Position numbers and translations under genes: made by a program
Notes under the pieces: model-generated
Databases searched by the model: none
What the model was told of the DNA's origin: nothing
The model's input: the letters and a program-made list of their open reading frames with translations, nothing else
Part shown: positions 1 to 5,599 of the stretch, piece by piece
Position numbering within the stretch: position 1 is the stretch's first letter
Layout: the number at the start of each line of letters is the position of its first letter
Assembly: GCA_027619655.1 (NCBI GenBank)
Contig: JAQCHR010000275.1
Span: forward strand, 1-5,599
From: Pseudomonadota bacterium
GTDB lineage: Bacteria > Pseudomonadota > Alphaproteobacteria > UBA8366 > GCA-2717185
Length of the DNA: 5,599 bases
Direction of reading: 5' to 3'

Positions 1-1432
1 GCATCGGAATGGTGACCCCTTCGCCGACAACCACCGCTTCCTGCATTCGTAGCGCCGGCAATGCGTTCATCAGTCCCAGCCCGCTTTCCGGCACCGCATG
101 CCTTACAAACTCCTGATCGGGACCATTGCTCATCCGCAGCACGAAAAGCGTATTGCATTGGGAGAGGATATCCAGCGACAGTTCCGACGGCCGCTGCGTG
201 ACAAGGCACAGCGAGACGCCGTATTTGCGGCCTTCCTTGGCGATCCGGCTCATGACCTTTTTGGTCGGACCGAACCCGGTATCGTCCGCGGCGACATAGC
301 GATGCGCCTCTTCGCAGACCAGCAGGACCGGCACAGCCTTTCCGCCCGTGTTCCACAGCGCAAAGTCAAAGACGGTCCGGCACAGCATGGAGACGACCAC
401 GTCGATGATTTCCGACGGCACCCCGGAAAGGTCCAGGATGGTCATCGGCTTGCCGTTCACCGGAATGCGCAGGATTCGGGACAGGATATCCGTCATGTTG
501 TCCCGGACGTCGAGGCCGGAAAACATGAAGGAAAACCGGGTATCGTCCTTCAGCGCCTGGATGCGCGCCTGCAGCCGCAGATAGGGGATCGCGATATCCG
601 GCCGGTCGAGTTTCGACATCTGGTCTTCGATGCAGCGGTTCAATGTGCCGAGATGATACGGCACGGGCGTATCAACCGTAATATGTTCGATGCTGCCGAG
701 TTTCAGCCCGTAGGCGCGCTTGGCTTCCAGCATCGCCGATTTCAGGATCGCGATCTCGCTGTCCCGGTAGGTGCCTTCGCGGCTGACTAGGACGGCGACG
801 CTTTCCTCGAAATTCAGCAACCAGTAGGGCAGCCGCAGCGAGGCCAGGTTGATCTGTTCCGCAATGTCCCCGAAGCAGTGGGCATATTCGTTATGCGGGT
901 CCAGGAAGATGACATGGCCGAAGGGATGGTCTGTCAGGATCGTGCGCAGTATCAGCGCCGCGGCGCAGGATTTTCCCGATCCCGTCGTGCCCAGGATCGC
1001 AAAGTGATGGCCCAGCAGCTTGTCCGTCATGGCATAGGCCGGCAGGCTGCGGTCCTGGTGGATCGTGCCGACGCGAATGGTCTGGACGCCGGGACGGGCG
1101 TAGACCCTGCCGAGGTCGTCGCCATTCGCCAGGGAGATCGAGGCTTCCAGTGACGGGTACACGGAAACACCGCGTTCGAATCGGCTGCCGTTGACGGTTT
1201 CGCCCAGCAGTTCGACATCGAAAAGCCGGCGGACAGCCTGGTTGCTGTCGCCGGGCACCAGCTCGGTACGCAGGTTGTCGATCAGTCCGAAGACTTCGGC
1301 GTCGGCGGCGGGGATCTTGACCAGCGCACCGAACTGCACAACGGCGCTGTCCCGATCTGCCGAGATGATTCCGGAAATCGTTGCGCCCGATACCGAAATG
1401 ACGTGGCCGATCCGAATGCCCTGATCTTCCAT
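1..1432 (-). CDS. HerA-like (DUF87) ATP-binding protein, 3' end outside window
   Basis: This is a partial gene: the first 477 codons are in the window and the frame is open to base 2. The protein looks like a HerA/FtsK-superfamily hexameric DNA-translocating ATPase. Residues about 5-80 resemble the HAS barrel (GIRIGHVISVSG start). Walker A GTTGSGKS is at residues 148-155 (bases 991-968), followed by DPHNEY at 178-183, the HerA-type equivalent of DPHGEY. Walker B VLLVCEEAHRY ends at 379 with the acidic pair E374/E375. A sensor/arginine motif VTQRPSELS contains R414. All motifs share one frame with no interruption. Family members are usually about 550 residues or more, so roughly 70-100 residues are missing at the edge. 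In archaea HerA works with the nuclease NurA in DNA-end resection; bacterial relatives pair with nucleases or SIR2 proteins, some in phage defence. No such partner is visible here, so the role is open. The ATG at 1432 is preceded by GGAG 10 nt upstream. It lies 120 nt downstream of the selenoprotein gene on the same strand. Confidence 0.9.
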   Translation of the reverse strand, partial: MEDQGIRIGHVISVSGATISGIISADRDSAVVQFGALVKIPAADAEVFGLIDNLRTELVPGDSNQAVRRLFDVELLGETVNGSRFERGVSVYPSLEASISLANGDDLGRVYARPGVQTIRVGTIHQDRSLPAYAMTDKLLGHHFAILGTTGSGKSCAAALILRTILTDHPFGHVIFLDPHNEYAHCFGDIAEQINLASLRLPYWLLNFEESVAVLVSREGTYRDSEIAILKSAMLEAKRAYGLKLGSIEHITVDTPVPYHLGTLNRCIEDQMSKLDRPDIAIPYLRLQARIQALKDDTRFSFMFSGLDVRDNMTDILSRILRIPVNGKPMTILDLSGVPSEIIDVVVSMLCRTVFDFALWNTGGKAVPVLLVCEEAHRYVAADDTGFGPTKKVMSRIAKEGRKYGVSLCLVTQRPSELSLDILSQCNTLFVLRMSNGPDQEFVRHAVPESGLGLMNALPALRMQEAVVVGEGVTIPM

Positions 1433-1552
1433 AAATTATTTGCTCCGACGGCGTCTGCGCCGCCGGAATGGCAAGCGCGGTCCATAACAGACCACGCAAT
1501 TCTTTGAAAACCGTTAACGCCGGTTAACCACGCCGTTCACGGGGCTGCGGCA
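1433..1552 (-). other. Intergenic gap between selenoprotein gene and herA-like gene
   Basis: This 120-base spacer holds no convincing gene. On the minus strand it carries a hairpin-forming pair of GTTAAC palindromes (1513-1528), followed 2 nt later by TTTT. Further on is a weak promoter-like pair, TTTTCA (1510-1505) and TGTTAT (1489-1484), with a 15-nt spacer, which is short of the optimum. Closer to herA is a small stem CGGCG-TCTG-CGCCG (1449-1462), then the GGAG ribosome site (1446-1443). The herA-like gene could have its own promoter here or be read through from the upstream pair; the sequence does not decide. Confidence 0.5.
1513..1528 (-). repeat. Inverted pair of GTTAAC sites, possible weak terminator or operator
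   Basis: GTTAAC-GCCG-GTTAAC can fold into a 6-bp stem with a 4-base loop. On the minus strand it is followed by GG and TTTT, so it could be a weak intrinsic terminator 25 bases past the selenoprotein stop. The stem is AT-rich and the T tract is short, which argues against strong termination. A paired binding site for a dimeric regulator of the herA-like gene is the alternative. Neither role is demonstrated. Confidence 0.25.
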
Positions 1553-2077
1553 CTACCGCCGGATCAGCGACAGAATGCTTTCAATCGTTTCATCGGCAAT
1601 GCGGGCAAGCTCATCCGGCGTCCGGTTTTGAATCGGATGCGGAACCCAGGCCAGCCCGGCTGCGAATCCCAGCGCCTTCATCTGCGCGGCGGCGGCTTCA
1701 TGAAACGCTTCGGAAGCAACGGCGCAGCCCGGAATGCCACGGCGGTCAAGTGTCTGAATGTCATGCAGACTGCACGACGTACAGGACCCTCAGTCCGCAA
1801 GTCCTTCAACGACCACATCGCAGCGTTTGACGATCTCCTGGATCACCGATTCCGGCGCCGGCTTCGTATGCGTCGGCTTCTCGAAACGCAGGACATTAAG
1901 TCCCTGAGCGGTCAGCCGCTGCTCGACATAGTTCAGGAATTCGACGCTGCGCTCCTTGGAAATGCTCAACAGCCCGATCGTGGCGCCTGAAAGGTCTTCC
2001 GGCGGCGCCAGTCTTTCGCGCTGGACCGCGGCGGTTTCCGCCGTCGGGTCGCGCATCAGGTATCCTTTTGGAATCAT
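1553..2077 (-). CDS. UGSC-family selenoprotein, in-frame UGA read as selenocysteine (Sec96)
   Basis: The ATG at 2077 opens a frame that meets TGA at 1792-1790 and, read as selenocysteine, runs on to TAG at 1555-1553, giving 174 residues. The core is LAD-U96-G97-S98-C99-T-S-C102-S-L-H105-D106, the signature of the UGSC family (homologues carry Sec or Cys at this site). The part before the UGA has a Rossmann-like start (ATIGLLSIS, residues 32-40) and ends CDVVVEGLAD (86-95). The part after has GIPGCAVASEAFHE (114-127), WVPHP (144-148) and a final helix, TPDELARIADETIESI (153-168). These two halves make one continuous family-like fold, so the UGA is not a genuine end. A SECIS-like hairpin follows the UGA. 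The start is supported by AGGAG (2090-2086) with 8-nt spacing and by an ATGA overlap with the thioredoxin-like gene upstream. The U-x-x-C arrangement suggests redox chemistry; the substrate is unknown. The alternative, a Cys-to-stop mutation of a CGSC protein, is less likely given the hairpin. Confidence 0.9.
1760..1778 (-). promoter_or_regulatory. Bacterial SECIS-like hairpin just after the UGA
   Basis: The mRNA strand folds as GUCGUGCA-GUC-UGCAUGAC: eight pairs, seven Watson-Crick and one G-U, around a three-base loop. The stem starts 12 nt after the UGA, and 19 nt separate the UGA from the loop. The loop starts with G and then U, at positions 23 and 24 counted from the U of UGA. Bacterial SECIS elements place the apical loop about 16-37 nt after the UGA and need G (commonly GU) at its start for SelB binding. 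The UGCA/UGCA upper stem also resembles what I recall of the E. coli fdhF element. The hairpin sits inside the coding sequence, as expected in bacteria. Confidence 0.8.
1790..1792 (-). other. Recoded UGA codon (selenocysteine insertion site)
   Basis: TGA on the minus strand falls exactly at the U of the U-G-S-C motif (residue 96), preceded by GCG GAC (Ala-Asp) and followed by GGG TCC TGT (Gly-Ser-Cys). Decoding needs SelB, SelA, SelD and tRNA-Sec encoded elsewhere in the genome; none is in this window. Without them the product would be a 95-residue truncated protein lacking all the motif cysteines. Confidence 0.88.
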
Positions 2078-3498
2078 GTGCCTATCTCCTGTGAAACGAT
2101 TTGAACGTCTTCATTGCGGCGATGGGCGGTCCAGCCGCCGATGATCGCTGAAAACAACCCGCCGATGCCGCCGGCGCGCACGACCAGCAAGCCGCCGGGA
2201 TGGAACTTGTCGATGACCTCGTCCGCGCGCGACGCATCGATCCCTTCGCCGACCCCGCCGGCGCCCTCGATCACCTCGTGCCCGGGGCGTTTCAGCGCCT
2301 GCCAGATGCCTGCCTCGATCTCTTTCCGGCCCCAGCCGCCATCCCTGAAAATCGCATAGTGATCCGGCGACAGGACCAGGATCGCATGTGACCATTGCGC
2401 CAGCTTGGGGTGGCAGACCGACCACAGGGCCAGCGCCAGCGACCGCGCCAGGCTTTCCGGGTCGCGGGATTTCTGGTCGGCGACGCCCTGCACGCCGTCA
2501 CCATGGAACAGCGTCACCGTGGATGTACCGGGCGCATGGCCACGCGCCACATTCAGCGGCACCCACTCGGGATCGGATTCATCCTCGGCAAAGCAGAAGG
2601 TGTATTTGCCGGGATTGCCGAAGACGGAACGGTCGATTTCCTGGGGCCGCCCGCCGCCAACATTGCGGATGATGAGCTGCAGGGCGCGGCCAATGGTGGC
2701 GTTGGCGCGGTTGCCCTGGCCCAGCGCGTTGCCCTGCGAATTCATGCCGATCCGTTTGGTCACCGGCCCGTTCACGATGACGACAGGACCGGAAAACCAC
2801 AGGGTCGCCAGAAGCCCATGCATCGAAAATTCCGGTTTCAGTACCGCTTCGACGGCGGCCAGCACGACCGGGAAATATTCCGGCCGGCAGCCGGCCATGA
2901 CCGCATTGATAGCGGCCTTTTCAACGGTGCAGGGGACGAGGTTCGGCGGGATATCGCCAATGACCTCGTCCGGGTTGCGGGTCGTTCCCGCCAGCATCCG
3001 GGCGACCCGCAGATCGGTCGGCGGGATGACCGGCAGGCCGTCGGTCCAGCCGCGGTCATAGGCGACCTCCGCCGGATCGTCCATTTCATCGACCTCGATC
3101 GCGCGCGCGGCGAAGTGCATGTTGCCGAATTTCAGCGCCAGCCGTTCCGGCATGCCGGGCTCAACGGATTTCGATCCGCAACCAGGGCGGAAGGGCGGCA
3201 GCGTTTCGCCCAGCGTTTCGATGCCCGTAACACGGACCCAGTCGGCGCGGTCCCAGCCTTCGGTCCGGGCAATTTCGCGCCCGTTTTCCAGGTGGATCAA
3301 CGTCGGCACGATTTCGATTTTGTGGCGCCATGATTCTTCCAGCGCCGTATCGTCCCGCGCGCCGCCCGTTGCCTCGGGGAAGGTCGGATCGTCCTGCGAA
3401 AACAGCGTCACGTCGGCCACCGCCTGAAGGTCGGCCAGAACCGGCGCCACCATCTGGCAGGTTTCGCAATCCCGTTTGACGACAACAAGCAATTCCAT
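2074..3498 (-). CDS. Thioredoxin-like protein fused to a large uncharacterised domain, selenoprotein partner
   Basis: The product is 474 residues from the ATG at 3498. Residues 1-95 resemble a thioredoxin fold: a first strand MELLVVVKRD, then CETC (C11, C14) at the helix start, a cis-proline VPT at P65, a strand IHLENGREIAR, and a GWDRADW segment. A linker with PGCGSKSVEPG (C107) leads to a second domain, about 148-474. That domain has WTDGLPVIPPT (151-161), CTVEKAAINAVMAGC (190-204), VNGP (242-245), IGMNSQGNALG (250-260), RANATIGRAL (264-273), HGDGV (332-336) and a glycine-rich tail PGGLLVVRAGGIGGLFS. I recognise this as a conserved bacterial arrangement but know no established activity for the second domain. 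No signal peptide or clear membrane segment is seen, so it is probably cytoplasmic. Its TGA overlaps the ATG of the selenoprotein gene (ATGA), so the two are likely an operon and redox partners. An in-frame GTG at 3558 would add 20 residues (ANCSSCKATL...). I prefer 3498 because the fold starts there and GGAG lies 11 nt upstream; the GTG has only AAGG, 1 nt away. Confidence 0.85.
   Translation of the reverse strand: MELLVVVKRDCETCQMVAPVLADLQAVADVTLFSQDDPTFPEATGGARDDTALEESWRHKIEIVPTLIHLENGREIARTEGWDRADWVRVTGIETLGETLPPFRPGCGSKSVEPGMPERLALKFGNMHFAARAIEVDEMDDPAEVAYDRGWTDGLPVIPPTDLRVARMLAGTTRNPDEVIGDIPPNLVPCTVEKAAINAVMAGCRPEYFPVVLAAVEAVLKPEFSMHGLLATLWFSGPVVIVNGPVTKRIGMNSQGNALGQGNRANATIGRALQLIIRNVGGGRPQEIDRSVFGNPGKYTFCFAEDESDPEWVPLNVARGHAPGTSTVTLFHGDGVQGVADQKSRDPESLARSLALALWSVCHPKLAQWSHAILVLSPDHYAIFRDGGWGRKEIEAGIWQALKRPGHEVIEGAGGVGEGIDASRADEVIDKFHPGGLLVVRAGGIGGLFSAIIGGWTAHRRNEDVQIVSQEIGT
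2086..2090 (-). promoter_or_regulatory. Strong ribosome binding site of the selenoprotein gene
   Basis: AGGAG lies 8 nt upstream of the ATG at 2077, inside the last codons of the thioredoxin-like gene. It fixes the start and, with the 4-base ATGA overlap, suggests coupled translation with the upstream gene. Confidence 0.7.
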
Positions 3499-3701
3499 CT
3501 GACGGTTCACTCCGATACCGCGATCCAAAGTCGCCTTGCAGCTTGAACAATTCGCCACGCCTTGGCAACGCCGCTAGTCGTGCCGCGGGAAAGTTGGAAC
3601 ATTCCTTTATTAGAACAGACCCGCGCCGCGCTGCCTTTGCTGTTTGCGAAAGAGGTAAGGCGGCGTAAGGTCATGGACCGGCGAGAAGGCGAGGTCGAGA
3701 C
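3499..3701. promoter_or_regulatory. Divergent intergenic region with candidate promoters
   Basis: This roughly 200-base space separates the redox pair (minus) from the sensor kinase (plus), so promoters for both should lie here. The only AT-rich patch is about 3591-3616, containing the short inverted repeat GGAA-CA-TTCC (3596-3605) and, on the minus strand, TTCTAATAAAG, which could supply a -10 for the redox operon. No matching -35 at a good distance was found on either strand, and no convincing sigma-54 (GG-N10-GC) site. On the kinase side a hexamer GTAAGG is repeated with a 10-base period (3655-3660, 3665-3670). Specific promoter positions cannot be assigned by eye. Confidence 0.4.
3691..3694 (+). 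promoter_or_regulatory. Ribosome binding site of the sensor kinase gene
   Basis: GAGG lies 7 nt upstream of the ATG at 3702 in a purine-rich stretch, supporting that start over later Met codons. A 10-codon frame (ATG at 3673) ends in a TGA that overlaps this start. Confidence 0.5.
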
Positions 3702-5555
3702 ATGAACGCCAAAGCGGACCCGACGGACTTTCCACCAGACGACGCCTTGCGGTCGTTCCTGAACGACAGCCCCGTCCCCCTGGTCATCAAGCGCGTGGAA
3801 GATGGCAAAATCGTATACGTCAATCCGGTTTTTCTGGAAGTCTTCAGGATTTCGGCGGAAGCGTTACGCAAACGCGGTGCCCACAGCCTGTACGTCAGCC
3901 TGCAGGCGCGCGACAGAGTGGCGCAAACACTGGCGGCGGAAGGCCGGGTGCATGAATTGCCGGTCCAGATGCGCCGCGCCGACAACACGGTCTTCAATAC
4001 GCGAATGTGGGCCGCAAGGACACGGTTCGACAACGAGGACGCTGTTCAGTACTGGATGACGGACATCACCGAACTCGCCAACGGGACCCCGACGGCCGAT
4101 GAGCGCGAAGTCGCGCGGCGGGAACTGGCGGAAGCGCAATTGCGGACCCATGAAAGCATGTTCCAGTCCGTTTTTGCCAATATCCCGATTTCGTTGACGA
4201 CGAAGGGTCGTGACGGACGGTACATCCAAATCAATCCGCAATTTGCCAGATGGGTCGGACGCGATATTGACGAAATCGTTGGCCAGACGGCAACCGCGCT
4301 GTTCGATACCGCCACTGCCCGGAACATCGCCGCCGAAGATGCCCGTGTCTTCGATTCCGGCACCGCACTGACCCGTGAATTCGACGTCACCCGGCAGGAT
4401 GGCCAGAAACGGCATCTGCTGGAGGTAAAGTTTCCGATCCGGGCAATTGACGGCAGCATCGAGATGGTCGGGGTCGCAATGATCGACCTCACAGCCCAGA
4501 AACAGATGGAAAACGAACTGCATCAGTCTCAGAAGATGGAAGCCATCGGGCAGTTGACCGGCGGGGTCGCCCACGACTTCAACAATATGCTGAGCGTCGT
4601 TCTGGGTAATATGGAATTGATTGAGGAACTGCTGGACCCGAGCGACGCACTCTATCCGCTCGTGGAAGCAGCAATTCGTGGTGCGGAACGGGGCGCCGCA
4701 CTGAACCGGCAGCTCCTGTCGTTTTCGCGCCTTGCCTTTCTGGCACCGAAGGCGATCAATTTGAACGAGCAGGTTCGGGGATTGGTCGACATGCTGCAGC
4801 GCGTCCTGGGCGAAACCTTTGAAATACAGGCCGTGCCCGCAGAAAATCTATGGCTTTGTATCGCCGATCCCACACAGGTTGAAGCCGCACTGCTGAATTT
4901 GGCCGTAAACGCCCGCGATGCGATGCCGGATGGTGGCCGACTGACGATCGAAACAGCGAATGTGGCATTGGACGCGGACTATGCCGCTACGCAGACGGAG
5001 GTCACGCCCGGCGAATATGTCATGCTGGCAGTCTCGGACACGGACGTCGGAATTCCGCCGGACATCAGGAAGCGGGTCTTTGAACCGTTTTTCACCACCA
5101 AGGCAGTCAACAAGGGAACCGGGCTCGGGCTTTCCATGGTGTTCGGGTTTGCGAAACAATCAGGCGGCCATGCGGCAATCTACAGTGAAGTCGGCAAGGG
5201 AACGACGGTGAAGCTGTACCTGCCCCGGACAATCGAGCCGAAATCCGAAGCCTATGAGCCGGCGAAAGCGATGCCGCCGGCAAAGGACGAGACGGTTCTC
5301 GTGGTCGAAGACGACGCAGCCGTGCGCAGGATTGCGGTAACGCTGCTGACCGACCTCGGATACGTTGTCCTTGAGGCCTGCGACGGGGAAACGGCCGTTG
5401 CTGTTTCAACCAACGCGCCGCGTATCGATCTGCTGCTGACAGATGTCGTCCTGCCGGGCGGCATGAACGGGCCGCGCGTGTCAACCGCGGTACACCAACT
5501 CCATCCTGGTATCCGGACGCTCTTTATGTCGTCCGCTGTTAACAAGCGGTTTTGA
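3702..5555 (+). CDS. PAS-PAS hybrid sensor histidine kinase with truncated receiver domain
   Basis: The product is 617 residues with no transmembrane segment or signal peptide, so it is a soluble sensor. PAS1 spans about 16-126 (SPVPLVIKRVEDGKIVYVNPVF, ending WMTDITELA). A helical linker rich in charged residues (130-152) joins PAS2, about 153-266 (FANIPISLTTKGRDGRYIQIN, ending MIDLTAQKQ). HisKA has the H box GGVAHDFNN with phospho-acceptor H291. The ATPase domain has the N box NLAVNARDAM (N403), G1 box DTDVG (446-450), F box FEPFFTTK (460-467) and G2 box KGTGLGLS (471-478). The receiver domain starts about 530 (TVLVVEDD, acidic D537/D538), with phospho-acceptor D581 in LLLTDVVLP, then LFMSS (607-611) and stops 6 residues later. 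A full receiver would continue about 30-40 residues, including the conserved Lys (KPF). The G1 box has Asp448 where DTGxG is usual. No response regulator partner is in the window. The PAS ligand cannot be told from sequence. Confidence 0.9.
   Translation: MNAKADPTDFPPDDALRSFLNDSPVPLVIKRVEDGKIVYVNPVFLEVFRISAEALRKRGAHSLYVSLQARDRVAQTLAAEGRVHELPVQMRRADNTVFNTRMWAARTRFDNEDAVQYWMTDITELANGTPTADEREVARRELAEAQLRTHESMFQSVFANIPISLTTKGRDGRYIQINPQFARWVGRDIDEIVGQTATALFDTATARNIAAEDARVFDSGTALTREFDVTRQDGQKRHLLEVKFPIRAIDGSIEMVGVAMIDLTAQKQMENELHQSQKMEAIGQLTGGVAHDFNNMLSVVLGNMELIEELLDPSDALYPLVEAAIRGAERGAALNRQLLSFSRLAFLAPKAINLNEQVRGLVDMLQRVLGETFEIQAVPAENLWLCIADPTQVEAALLNLAVNARDAMPDGGRLTIETANVALDADYAATQTEVTPGEYVMLAVSDTDVGIPPDIRKRVFEPFFTTKAVNKGTGLGLSMVFGFAKQSGGHAAIYSEVGKGTTVKLYLPRTIEPKSEAYEPAKAMPPAKDETVLVVEDDAAVRRIAVTLLTDLGYVVLEACDGETAVAVSTNAPRIDLLLTDVVLPGGMNGPRVSTAVHQLHPGIRTLFMSSAVNKRF
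5533..5553 (+). terminator. Candidate intrinsic terminator overlapping the kinase stop codon
   Basis: CCGCT-GTTAACA-AGCGG forms a 5-bp GC-rich stem, extendable by G-C and T-A pairs if one A is bulged, immediately followed by TTTT. The last T belongs to the TGA stop at 5553-5555. The stem is short and the T tract minimal, so termination strength is uncertain. It is unusual that the hairpin lies within the coding sequence. Confidence 0.4.
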
Positions 5556-5599
5556 TCGCTGACGTCGGGGTTATCGCGGCGCCAATTGCGGCGATGATT
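5556..5599. other. Short downstream tail without an identifiable gene
   Basis: The last 44 bases follow the kinase stop. Both strands have short open frames here, including one on the minus strand reading IIAAIGAAITPTSAIKTAC before a TAA at about 5541. That could be the C-terminus of a convergent gene, but it is too short to support. An imperfect palindrome ATCGC...GCGAT spans 5573-5595. Confidence 0.3.

Noticed and set aside
98..790. 230-codon plus-strand open frame
   Set aside because: It is the antisense shadow of the HerA-like gene, whose minus-strand frame carries Walker A, Walker B and TQRP motifs in register; the plus-strand product is rich in H, R, Q and D with no recognisable motif.
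1..1432. HerA-like gene as part of a phage-defence system with a nuclease or SIR2 partner
   Set aside because: No nuclease, SIR2 or NurA gene is visible in the window; the neighbours are redox and signalling genes.
1628..1990. 120-codon plus-strand open frame across the selenoprotein region
   Set aside because: It would be the conventional call covering the second half of the selenoprotein gene, but its product is unlike any family, whereas the minus-strand frame through the UGA carries the UGSC motif and a SECIS-like hairpin.
1553..2077. Selenoprotein gene as a pseudogene with a nonsense mutation
   Set aside because: The UGA falls exactly at the family's Sec position and is followed by a correctly placed hairpin; the remainder of the frame shows no decay.
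2395..3333. 312-codon plus-strand open frame
   Set aside because: It is antisense to the thioredoxin-like gene; long shadow frames are common in GC-rich DNA, and it shows no domain.
3864..4574. 236-codon minus-strand open frame inside the kinase gene
   Set aside because: It is antisense to well-defined PAS and HisKA domains.
1..5599. CRISPR array, tRNA, rRNA or insertion sequence
   Set aside because: No regularly spaced repeats, no tRNA cloverleaf or rRNA core sequence, and no transposase frame or terminal inverted repeats were seen on either strand.

Overview
The window looks like chromosomal DNA from a GC-rich proteobacterium, most likely an alphaproteobacterium. That placement is an inference from base composition and from the style of the hybrid histidine kinase and the HerA-type ATPase; no rRNA or tRNA gene is present to confirm it. 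Nearly all the sequence is covered by four genes: three on the minus strand (two of them overlapping, the third separated by a 120-base gap) and one diverging on the plus strand.

Minus strand, in transcription order. (1) 3498-2074 encodes a 474-residue protein with an N-terminal thioredoxin-like domain (CETC motif, cis-proline) joined to a long conserved domain of unknown function. (2) 2077-1553 starts in an ATGA overlap with that gene. It encodes a 174-residue protein of the UGSC family, and its residue 96 is specified by an in-frame UGA. The frame stays open and family-like for 78 codons past the UGA. A hairpin with a GUC loop starts 12 nt after the UGA, with 19 nt between the UGA and the loop, which fits a bacterial SECIS. 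The UGA is therefore read here as selenocysteine, not as a stop; a conventional gene caller would cut this protein to 95 residues or miss its second half. (3) After a 120-base gap, 1432 to the window edge encodes most of a HerA-type (DUF87) hexameric ATPase with an intact N-terminal HAS barrel, Walker A, Walker B and TQRP motif; its C-terminus lies outside the window.

Plus strand. After a roughly 200-base divergent intergenic region, 3702-5555 encodes a 617-residue PAS-PAS-HisKA-HATPase-REC hybrid sensor kinase. Its receiver domain stops right after the conserved LFMS strand and lacks the KP loop and last helix. The stop codon overlaps a hairpin followed by four T's, which looks like an intrinsic terminator.

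The thioredoxin-like protein and the selenoprotein are probably translationally coupled and act in the same redox reaction, whose substrate is unknown. The kinase shares the intergenic region with this pair and could sense a related signal, but nothing in the sequence proves it. The most notable content is the selenoprotein, its recoding element and its thioredoxin-like partner.
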